Below, in pieces: positions 22,401 to 34,400 of a DNA stretch of 64,000 nt. The stretch lies in the NCBI GenBank assembly GCA_034359265.1, contig CP136893.1:42791501-42855500 (forward strand), read 5' to 3'. Under the pieces are notes generated by a model. It worked only from the letters and a program-made list of their open reading frames with translations. It did no database searches and was not told the origin of the DNA. Each line of letters begins with the position of its first letter. Positions within the stretch are counted from its first letter, which is position 1. Origin of the DNA: Canna indica. Taxonomy: Eukaryota; Streptophyta; Magnoliopsida; Zingiberales; Cannaceae. The position numbers were made by a program, and so were the translations under genes.

Positions 22401-25400
22401 GCAAAATTGAGCAAGAGACACTTTTTGATGACATCTTGAAAATCCAATCCATTGCCTACAAAATATGCTTCCCTACTATCAATCATCCTTAGCCAAGTTC
22501 TTTTCTATTTTAGCATTAGTCTAGATCTATTACTCTCTTCAGAGTTAACATAATTCACTACTTTGGTCTACTTGTTTGATTACATCTTTATCACTACTAC
22601 TTAAACTTTTTAGTGTTGGCTAGTCTTATTTGTGATGTACTTTTGCATGCTAAATCTTAGTCATACCTAACCTATTGATCACTTTTACATTTTTAGATTG
22701 AATTGAGTCTTAGTTCCAAGATGTTTAGAGTTATCTTCTCCTTATATTATGGTAGATTTAAATCAGTTTAACTTGAATTGATGACTAAAAGCAATTGGTG
22801 GAACACAAGTTTTATTCTATTTTACAAAGTTTAATCATAAAATACTAACTAGGCAGCAAGCTGGATTATGTTTGTTAAATTTATTTGGTTAAGCTTAAGC
22901 CTTTGGTAAAGGGTCTAACCTCGTTATATTTTTAACACCCCCCTCATGTTGGGCAGACATTCTGGACTAGATTGTGCTAATCACTAACATATGGACTGTC
23001 TTGACTTTTTATTGGGGGTGTATTTTTTAAAATATGGACTAGAATGGGCCAATCACTAACATGTGGACTATCTTGACTTTCTATTGGGGGTGTATTTTTT
23101 AAAATATGAGACTTTGGTAGGATTTGAACTATGCTAAATTTGATCAAGTGATTATTTATCCCCCAAAAATTAAGCTGTTAGGATTAGGAAATGACTCAAT
23201 CTATATTTTTGTATTCTAACAATGTCATCACTTAGTATCATTTAGTTTGACCATGCTTTATGTTCTGAAGTTCTTGATTTCTAGAATGATGGTCATTACT
23301 CAATTTAGCAGGAAACTATATGTATAGTTCAACTTTGCTACATTTATGGCTTCTTGTAGGCTTGTAGCTTACTGCTCCTAGGTGATCATTTCATTCTCGT
23401 TGTTGTACATCACACGAGTTATTTTTTTTGCCATTGGCCTGTTTGTTCTAAGTGTTATTGGTAAATGCAGCTCTACTGGTTTGATTCTTTATGGCAATGT
23501 TTTAAAATTTGTTGCTTACATCTTAATGGTGGTTGCAGTGCCCTTTGAAGAAGATGAAAAAGATCCAAGCATTTGGTTTCTAGATCATAATTACCATGAA
23601 TCAATGTTCTCCATGTTTAAAAGAATAAATGGTACACATGGTTAAAACTTCTTTATTTTTGTCATCAAAAAGTTCAAATCTTGCACTTTATATTTAAACA
23701 GTACTCGTTATTTTGCAGCGAAGGAGCATGTTGTGGGTTGGTATAGCACTGGTCCAAAACTACGGGAAAATGATTTGGATATTCATGCCTTGTTCAATGA
23801 GTAAGATTGATAAAATCACCTGACTTGCTTCTAGAAAGAATTTGAACCATGAGAGTTTCTGGGGTTTCTTTTCAGAAAGTGAATTTTTACGCTATTCTTA
23901 GAAGCTGAGGAGACTTGTAGAAATATGGTTGGCACCTCTATGTAAACATCACTTAGTGGAGATTTTCTCATTTGATTCACTCTTATAATGGCACCTAATT
24001 GCAACAACCCAGCGGTTATGCCAAGTTGAATTTTATCTGTTTTCTTTCCTTTATTTCTTTCTGTTTTTTATTTACCCTATTGAACAGGTGGCAATTTCAC
24101 ATTTTGACATTATTAAACATTCTTCCTATATTTGCAACTTTAGGATTGGCTATAAGGATTCTTTTTAATACAATAGCACCATTATCGTTGGATGTTATAT
24201 TTTACAAACGATGTTTCTATAAAAGTGACAACATGATCAGTTTGTAGAATAACTTCCACACCTTCTTTTACCCTTCTTACTCTTATTCTAGCCTAAGGTT
24301 ACAGATTGATATTGGGTTTTTGAGTTTTGACTTTATGCTTCTTACTTTAGTTATGTTCCCAATCCTGTGTTGGTGATTATTGATGTCCAACCTAAAGAGC
24401 GTGACATACCTAGCAAAGCCTACTATGCAGTTGAAGAGGTCAAAGAGGTAGGCAAGATTGGTACTGTTAGTCATTTTGTATCTATTTTCACTCTTTATGC
24501 TGTGATTGTATGCAATCCCCTAGTTATTAATATTTATTTGATTGCAGAATGCCACACAAAAAAGTCAAAAGGTGTTTGTCCATGTACCTTCAGAAATTGC
24601 TGCGCACGAAGTTGAGGAAATTGGTATACTTCATTTAGACATGTTTTTTTTACTAGTTAAATGACAAATAGCCTTGAGTAACGGCATATCTTATATACTA
24701 AAGTGAACTTGACCAATGTCTTCAATTTGAATAATGTAAGAATGTCATCACTCAGAAATAGTTATTGGTTAATGATTGGTTCTATGTTTGAAGGAGTGGA
24801 GCACTTGCTGAGGGATGTAAAGGACACAACTATCAGCACCCTTGCTACAGAGGTAATCTTTTTCCAAGTGCTTCTATTTACACAATTTGAAAAGAACTAA
24901 TGATTTACTGGATTTAAAGATGATAGTTACAACTACCAGCTGTGTTGTATTTTATGCAGGTTACGAGCAAATTGGCTGCCTTGAAGGGCCTAGATGCAAG
25001 GTTACATGAGATACGTGGTTACCTAAATCTTGTAATAGATGGGAAACTGCCATTGAATCATGAGATTCTATATCATTTACAGGTGCTTTTATTTGCTGTT
25101 TTCTTATTAATCTTGTTTATGTTCATTGCAGTATGTTACTAATGTAGCAAGTTTTTATATTTATATTTTTTCCTGAAGCACCATGAAATTCTAGACGTCT
25201 AAGATAGGTTCATTATATGCACCTTCTTATCTGTGTGTTTATTTTCACTTGAAAGTCAATTTATTTGAAATAATGGAATTTCCTGCACTGTTATCAAATA
25301 AAGTATAACTTGGTTTTGTACAATATTTTGTAAGTTATTTCATTTTTAATCGATAAAACTGTAGCTGCTGATAGTATCTTTGTCTTATAAATGACACCTT

Positions 25401-28400
25401 TGCAGCTTTCATTTGAATTAGCTGAGAATTCATACTTTCACAACTGCTGCTTAGTTCAGTTCAACTTTTGGCACCTTTTTTGATTCTAATCATGCATGTA
25501 TTTATTTGATTGCTTCTAATTTAGGCTTTTTATAGACAATGTAACTTGCATAAGTACCAGTAGTTGAACTTTGCTATGCATTTTACTTTGGGTTGCATAT
25601 TACTTGTCAAGCTATCATGCTACTTTATTTTCTAAGAATATCTATGCCTATGATGTTTATTAGCATCCTAAATATCTGATCATGTGATGTATTTATAGCC
25701 ATTACCTGTGTCAATAATCTAGCTGTAATGGCTGAAGTGGAGTTTTTTGGCATTCGCTGCTTTGTCAATTTGTTTTAACTTTATAAAAATTTGAGGTTTT
25801 TGCATTATAGACCAACCTGTTTCAATTTTTATGCTAAGAGATCAAAGATACTCATGACTTGAAATGCTTGGCATATATTTATGAATGTCTGTTGGTTTCT
25901 AAGGTCACACCTTATATGAGCCAGGTGGGTTTTTGTTTTTCAGCTGAAACAAAAACATCTTAGGGCCCGTTTGTTTTGCCAAAAAAACAGGGGACTGGAC
26001 TGGATTTCGGATCGTGTTCCCCGTTTGTTTTGTATAACTAGCCTTGGGACAGGACATCAAAGTTGTTCGGGACAAGATTTAAGATCATTTTGGTGTACCG
26101 AAATACACTGATTTGGAGCGGAGGACATGACTGGAAAAAGACATAATTACCCCGAAAAAATTCTCATCCTTTCTACCGGCTTGTCTCTCCCACTCTCGAT
26201 CTCTCCTGATCACTATCTTTCCCTTTCACACCCGACTCCACCTTACCCCCACGTCGGCATGCAGGCGCTCTTTCTCCCCTCCATGGACAACCTCCATCTC
26301 TCGTCCCTGTCCCCTCTTCCGGCTCCCCATCAACACCGCGCTCTCCGCCGGCCCGCTGTTGTCCGCGCCTCCGCCACCGCTCCACGCAGGGAGACGGACC
26401 GTCTCCTACTCCACATTCAAGCCATCGACGCCTCTGGCATATCATCAGACGGTCCACTCCACATTGCTGCATCACTCGGCCATGGCGAATTCGTGCACGA
26501 GATGTTCGTCATAAACCTGAGCTTGCACGTGGCTGCAACGGCGACGGCCGTTCCGCCTTGCACTTGGCCTCTGCGCAAGGCCACCTTCTCACCGTCAAAG
26601 AGTTGCTATTGTCGGAAGTCTCCACGGAGCTTAGTTTGTTGCGGGATAGTGATGGCTTCATGCCCATCCACACAACAGCCTTACAAGGTAGAATAGATGT
26701 GTTGAGAGAGCTACTCGATGCCTGCTTGGAGTCAACACGAGCTTTGACCTCACATGGGGACTCTATCGTTCATCTTGCTGCGAAGTCGAACAGATTCGGC
26801 TCGATAGAAGTGATATGGATGATGACCAGGTCAACCTTAAAGATGGGAAAGGCAACACCATCTTGCACCTTGATGGACTCGAAGAAGAGGTGGTAATCAC
26901 GGCCAAAGGTGACCCGCTTTGCAACATCCCCGTCGGCGTCGGCGGTGGCACTCGGAAGAAATCCAAACGCTCCACCTCCTCCTCTGCTGCCTTTTCCAAC
27001 TCCAAAAGCTCAAATCGCCCTAAACCCTCCTCTCACATCTCCGAGCCCCTCAGCGGGAGGGGTCGGTGCCCCAAGTGGCCCTAACATGGCGCGTGCATGA
27101 CCACTATCTGCAAAGCCATAAACATGGCCGTGCTCCCAGCCACCTGCGGCCTCGACCCATAGCTGTCAAATATGAATATAATTAGTATATATATAATAGA
27201 TTAATAGATACATTTAATAATTGAAGATATACTTCACATTTACAATTATTTCCGTGTAATACTCTTCTTGTTCTTCTGTATCAGAATCTTCAAATTCTTC
27301 TTCTTCTCCCTCATCATCATTCTGTCCTTCCTCAAGACGGTTATCGTCGTCATCAACATATTCTACTTCCAATTGAACTAACTCTGTGTCATCATCCTCG
27401 AGTATTGGACTAACTCGCTCCACTTCGGTAGGATCCTCTTCTTGATAGAAATCATTTGTTGGCTCATTCTCTCCAACTACAGGATCAATTTTTTCTCTAG
27501 CTTTAGTCTTACAGACTACATGCCAATCTGTCCTATCTTTCTTTCGAGACGGATACTGCATATAATATATTTGTTCAGCTTTAGATGCCAATATAAATGG
27601 CTCATTCGAAGCCAATTTTGATTTGTAATTGACCTCGACAAGTTTATACTTTGGATGAACTCTTATGGCCCTATCACTTGTATCGAACCACTGACATTTT
27701 AAAAAGGCAACTGATTTTCATCCGAAAAATTGCAATTCTATGACTTCTTCCAATAGTCCGTAAAAATCAACATCACATTCAGCGTACGTTGTCTCTTTGA
27801 CGCAGACACCGACATTCAGTCTTCTTTGTAGATGAATATTCAAGTGTGTGAAATTTATATCCATTAACAAAATAACCGTTATAACATTGTACAAGTCGTG
27901 TCGGTCCGCTAGCAAATTCAAAGATTTGATTATCTATTTCGCCTCTATGATCTGTACAGTAAGCTCGAAACCAATTAAGGAACTCATGATTGCGTAATCT
28001 CTCTAATTCCTCATCATTGTAAATTGAGTATTTTGTCACCATCTCGACGTCAAAAATTTCAATGAACTTTTCAATTTCTGGACAGTTTAGTAAAACATAC
28101 AAGTAGGCCAAATGGTATTTTTCGTCATCAACTTTTCGTACCCAAGCCCCAATTTTCTTATCAGCTTTTTTGTCTTATAAAAAGTTGGCTCAAACTTGTT
28201 ATCTGGAGGTAGCATACCATTGATAAAGCCTGCAATCCGATCAAACGCAATCCTCCTGATATTACAATCGAACTTTATGTTCAGAAGTTGCGTCATTGCC
28301 GAAAATCTTGTATATTTAGGACAATTCTCATGCAACGGTTCATCGGCAGCCTAAGGAATTTTTGATTCGAGTAGCGAAATTTAAGAAGTAAGTTATGACT

Positions 28401-31400
28401 ACTCGAAATTCGTCCGTTATAGCTCCACGATGAATTCGTCGGTACATCCAACATCGATCGCTCGACATGTTCTGTCAAAAAGTTGGCAATATTTTTAGGT
28501 AATGTCTTTAGGTGGGATAGTCTTATTCCATTTAGGATTCATGTTATTTATATTGCATTTAGAATTTCTTTTAGTTATTAACTTCATTCTAAATTTCGGC
28601 AACATCTCCCTACAGTTCTCCGAATACGCATATTATCTGGGCGTGTATCGGAGAACAAGGGAGATACAAGCCAAAATTTAAAAATGAATAATGACTAAAA
28701 GAAATAAACTAAGTGCAATATAAATAACTATGTTCCCAAGTTGTCCAATTAGGGACAATTCAAGGGTTGTACGTCGTATAAAAGATCAGTCACTTCGTTT
28801 ACACGAACATACAACCCCCGAACGGGTCTAAGATGTTGGAAAATTAAAACTTGATTCGTCGATGCGTACGTGAAACGTATCAACTCGTCTTGATTTTTTT
28901 CTAAATTTGTGGATGCCGGTGGGAGTCCACAGTAGACGATTCTGCGCGAGTACAAAGTGGACGATTCCGAAGCGAGTCCAAAGTGGACGATTTCAAAATT
29001 GTAATTACACCCAACTAAAATTGACCCTAACATTTATTCTACCCTAATTAAATCTAATTAACAAATAATCCTAATTAATTAACAAAACTAATTAAATCTA
29101 GCATTAACTCTAATTAACACAACTAATTAACAATAATTAACAAACCTAATTAAATCTAATTAACAACTAATTAATCTAATTTTAAAAATAATTAAAACAA
29201 AATTCGCCGGTCCGGAGAGGGGAGAGGGGAGGAACTAACCTTGGTGGAGGCGGAGAGGGGAGAGAGAGCAGTCGGCGAGGGCGAGGGTGCAGGTGGCGGT
29301 GTGGGCGAGGGAGAGGGGGTGGCGTCTCGACGACGAGAAGGGTCGTGTAGAGGACGATCGGCGACGACAAAATCTCGGTCGGCAACGACGGAGAGAGAAG
29401 AGAGCGGGGGAAAGAGGAAGGGTTGGGCGCGAACGCAAATAAAAAGGTTTTTTTTACTGACGACCCCTCGGCCGTCGGTAAACCGTGGACAACTAATAAT
29501 AGTATCAGCAACGGTCGCGTAGCCCTTTCTCAGCCGTCTGTGACGTGTTTTTTATTTTAGCGCCGCGTTCGCGCCATCAATTAATAAGTGACGGCCGCTT
29601 CTAGCCGTGGCTAATTACTTACTTATATCACTGACGACCCTTTGGCCCCCGCTAAGCCGTCGCTACTAGGTCATTTCATTTCGCGTCCCGTGCGAGCCAT
29701 CACCTATGGCGATGGCATTGGGCAGCCGTATACGAGCCACGACTGATTGGGTTACATCAGCCACGGCTCATGTGGCTGTCGGAAAGCCGTGAATGGTTTT
29801 GACGGCCCAGGCGGCTGTCGGTGAGCCCCGTGGCTGTTAGCTAATATTCTAATAGTTGAAGTTAATGGGATTAGAATTTTCCTAAAGATTAGTTTGAATT
29901 TGAAATATTTTTATTTGAATTTGAGCCTTAAAAATATGCAAGGGTATTTTGGTCATATTGTCCTGTACATGACTATGTTTTAGCGAACCAAAAGGAGGAC
30001 GGAACTGGATATCGTGTCCTGTTCTTAACGAAATAAACATGGTATAGCTGCTGTCCTTGGGACACCTGATGTTCTGTCCTTGTCTGGTGTCCTGTGACGA
30101 GCAATTTGCGAACCAAACGAGCCCTTAGAATCCTCATCAAGCCGTGGGTAGCATTATAAATTATTTCATCACTATTAATAAATTGCTTCCACAACAAGAT
30201 TAGAAGTCTTAGCCAAGGTTGTCTAGGCCATTTAAGGCCCTAGACCTCTAAAATTGCCTAAGGCACTAGGCACTAAAAATATAGCGCTTCATTGAAACAA
30301 GGCACCCACCTTTAAATTATATATATTAATATGGATGTAAAATACTTAATATGACCTAAAAATCAAGAAATTTATGTAATTTCTAATAATTTAAATCTAA
30401 ATTATTTTACAACAACAAAATATTTAAAGAAGTATTAGAAAGATAATATAAAATTTGATAACAAGGATGCTAATCAGTAGTCGTTCAGCTTAGTAGCTTG
30501 CCATGTTAGCATATCTTTAGTTAGCTTTGGTGTTTTGAGATGTTTTATTTTATTTAAGCAGTTTGGAAGTCTCTCTTTCTTACGAATTGAGCTCTAATTA
30601 GAGATGGTAATGGGTCGGGTTCCTCAAGGCGGTGTCAGCACGACTTCAATATTTTCCTCTGTCGGCGCAGCTCGACTCGCAGCCCAAACAGTTGGACTCG
30701 GGCTGGATTTATGTTGTATGTTGGGCTTTCGATCAATCCGCAATAATTAAAATTAATATAAAACGAGAAAATTAAAAAATAAATTATTAATTAAAAATAC
30801 ATTGATAAATATAAAATATTATAAAATGGTAAAATAATTAAAACTAAAATGAATTAATTAATTACTGAACTATTTAAGTAAATTAAATTATTAAGTAACT
30901 TATTTAAAAATTAAAAAATTTACTTGGTCGTGGTTGGGCCTACACTAGGGCTAGGCTTAGCATGTGGGTCTAAGTCGAGCACGACCGGATTTCATGCCGA
31001 GTCGGGCATGAGCCACATACCCAAGGGGGGGTCACCTTTAGTTGACGAGTTAGCCTGACCCATTTATACGTTTAGCTCTAATTACCTTATTTGTTTTGAT
31101 GAAGGGGCGATTACTATTCACACATGAGTGCTTATCTCTATTTATAAATTATAATCACAATTAACCGACTATATGATAAATGATACTCAACGATTGAGAT
31201 TGAAACATTTAATTTAGCCTCTAATCTTATTGGATAACTTATATGATTTCTTAACTTTTGAAATATAAATTCTAAAGAATTTACTAGATAGTTTGTCAAT
31301 TATACTAGATTTAGGTTTTTCAATAATGTCCCTACTGTAGTGCCCCCTATTAAGTCCATTATTTTTATCTCATTGAACTAAATTTAAACAAATTATTGAC

Positions 31401-34400
31401 TACAGAAAAATGCATTTTCTCTAGCCTTGATCAAGCCATCATTTGTTCAAACTCTTTGAACTATCTTTTGATCCAATGAAAAATAAAAAGTCTAATGTGT
31501 GACCCTCTAGGTTCACCATAAGCTGATAGCAGTGTTATTAATAGCGGATGACGGCTCATGGCGGAAAGCCAAAAATCCGCCATACAAATATGGCGGGTGG
31601 CGTTGCGGCCAATGGCGGAAGCATGGCGGCTGAAAATATTATATATATATATATATAACAACTAAGAAGTAAGCATTAATAAGTAATAACATATATCAAG
31701 AACAATAAAATTAGAAACATTATAGGAAATAAAATTCACCAAATGTAACATAATTAAAGTAAATAAAATTCAAGAATATACTATAGAACAAATGAAAAGT
31801 AAAATAAAAAAGAAAGAAACATAAAAAAAAATGACTAGAACTGTCGGTTGAAATTAAAAAACAAAAGAATAGAACAAAACACAACTACAAGCAAAAACAC
31901 AAGTAAAATAAAAAAAAGAAATAGAAAAAATATGAAGGGCTGTCGGCTGAATTAAAAAAAAAGAAAAGAATAGAAAACAAGTAAAAAAAGAAAAAAACAG
32001 AAAAAATTCCTTTGTTGAGTGTGTAAATACCTAAAAAAACAAGAAAACTTAAATGAAGTGAGGGAGAGAATTGAATGGGAGAGAAATACATAAAAGAAAT
32101 GACAAAAATTGCTATCTTTTATGCTCTTTAGCTCTCTTGAGTCGCCGGAGTTCATTGCCGGAGTGGAGCAGTCACAAGTAGGAGGGTTCTATGTTTAGAG
32201 TCCAAAACAGTCGCCAACCTTTAGGCCTTAAGGATTAGGGTTTTTTATCCTTAATCCTTTTCAAAAAATTATAAAAATGCCCTTCCTTTAAGAAAAAAAC
32301 ATGTAAAAGGGGCCATTTCCGCCATGGTGCCATGGCGGATTGCGGGCGCCATAAAACGCCACGCAAAAACCGTAGCGTTGCGATTTCTCTAAAATCTGCC
32401 CTGCCATGGCGCCATGGCGGGGTCATGGCGGAAATTTGACAACACTGGCTGATAGTAGGGTCCAAGCTTATTATCGCGACCAAAAAAATTTTGCGGTAGC
32501 GAACCTTGATATCGATATATCGTTTCGCGATCGATATATCGTCCGCGTCGCGATATATCGACAATATAATATATTATATATATATATAAAATAGCATTGG
32601 AAGTCATTAGACTCATTACTTATGATATTGCACGTAGCAAAGTAGTAAACATAATTGTCATGAATCATAAAACATAGCAAAGTAGCAAATATAGAATATA
32701 CAAACCACCCACATAGCAAAGTAGCAAAATAGCAAACATAGAATATACAAAAATCCAATTCACATAGCATGAACAATAAACATCAAGTAGCTAAAGTCAT
32801 CACAATCACCAAATCTCCAATAGTCCAATCTAAAAAAGATTATCAAAATCATCTTCAATGTCTTCATTAGGGATATTATCTATTGGAGGAGTAGTTGGTT
32901 TGAGCCCAAAATCATCTTCAATGTCTTCATCATCATTTGGAAATATCTCTTCTTCTCCTTCATCACTTGAATTTTCATCCACCAATCTTGAAGTAGAAGT
33001 AGAAGTAGAACCACGATGACGTCGATTATAAGTGACAAGCTCATTAACTCCACGTCTCCTTGAAAAATTACGACCCTCAAGGGCATTTGAAGCACCAATA
33101 GCTTCATCAACAAGCTTAAAAGGAATTCTATCATCCTCTTCATCATCATTGTTGAACCACGCATTTGTCCCCCAATCAAAATCGTCAAGTACTAGTGGAT
33201 CATAGTTTTTGCCACATTCACGAACTTTTTAAAATCTCGTGGCAATTTTTCGATTGTATTGGACGTACACCAAATCATTCAATCTTTGGTGCAATAATCT
33301 ATTTCTTTTCTTGGTGTGAATCTATACAAAAGAAAAGTAATTAAATAAAAATAATAAGTAATAACTACTAAGAAAGTACTAAAAAAACATGAAATACTTA
33401 ATTACTTACAAATTCAAAAGTGCTCCAATTTCGTTCACACCCGGAGGACGAACAACAAAGACTAACAATGCGCTTTGCAAACTTTGAAAACTCGGAAGTA
33501 CGTCCACTGAAGGATTTCCACCATTCAACTAACATTGAAAATATAAAATATTAAAATTAAAAAATATGTAAAGACAATAAATATTAATAAATAAAATAAT
33601 ACACAATATACTTACGAGGAATCCTATTTGAGCGCTCTCTAATCACCATCTCTCTTGCAAAAGGTCCTCGATCTTCATCATATATATCGGCATCTAGAAG
33701 TATCTTGGATCGCATTGTATCATCCAACACTAATTTCTCAAGTACATGATTAAAGTCTTCACGTAGTTTCCCCGAGTACACGACATCATTTTTCTTGATG
33801 TCAAAATACTTGCCCGGATTGAGAAATAGAGCCGCACCATATAATGGTGTTTCTATTTGATGCTCCCATCGACTTTCAATGATATCAATGATTTTTTTGC
33901 ACAAAGTGGATTTGTGGGCCAAGACTTGTTTGATCCTCCTCTTAGCTTCACCCATTGATTCAAGAACAGCTTAAAGCTGTTTTGGAATCAAATTCCACGA
34001 GATAGCGACGAGATGGTAACCCTAGTAGGGTTATAACATATTTTATTACAGTTGTCATGCTACAAATACCTTACATCATAACAATGTCTCAATTAAACGA
34101 TAGGCATATAGAATCAAGAACAGCCTTAAGCTGTACTTGTCTTCTTGAATCAAGAACAGCTTAAAGCTGTTCTGGAATTTGATTCCAGAACAGCCTTAAG
34201 CTGTTCTGGTTATTCCAGAACAGCTAAGCTAGTAAGTTGTTCTGGAATCAATTTGATTCCTTGTTTATGCTTGATAAGTTGATAGTATATTTGCATTGTC
34301 CTTGTTTATTTGTGTGCCTGTGTTCATTTTGTATTGTGTATTTGTGTGCAACATTGTTTATATTGTGCAATAAATTATGGAGGGAAATTTCGGTGAAACG

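Larger units (their letters stand above)
25963..30124. mobile_element. PIF/Harbinger-family element with captured host sequence, TSD TTA
   Basis: The element begins GGGCCCGTTTGTTTTG and ends CAAACGAGCCC, flanked by TTA at 25,960-25,962 and 30,125-30,127. About 200 bp at each end match the ends of the complete Harbinger element at 51,178-56,842 in opposite orientation (for example GGACAATATGACCAAAATACCC and ATCAGGTGTCC, read on the complementary strand). It has no Harbinger transposase. The interior holds ankyrin-repeat and Dof fragments on the plus strand and a CACTA fragment on the minus strand. It sits in RPN8 intron 7. Confidence 0.85.

Noticed and set aside
19417..24447. Possible active JAMM deubiquitinase (RPN11/CSN5-like)
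   Set aside because: The MPN domain lacks the H-x-H-P zinc-binding residues (WYSTGP instead) and the rest matches RPN8, which is non-catalytic.
29182..29522. Pro/Leu/Ser-rich minus ORFs and Gly/Glu-rich plus ORF
   Set aside because: They come from a GGAGAGGGG-type purine tract in CACTA non-coding sequence; both strands are open, which is typical of low complexity.
31885..32155. Phe/Leu-rich membrane-like minus ORFs
   Set aside because: They are translations of poly-A stretches inside the 918-bp non-autonomous hAT element.
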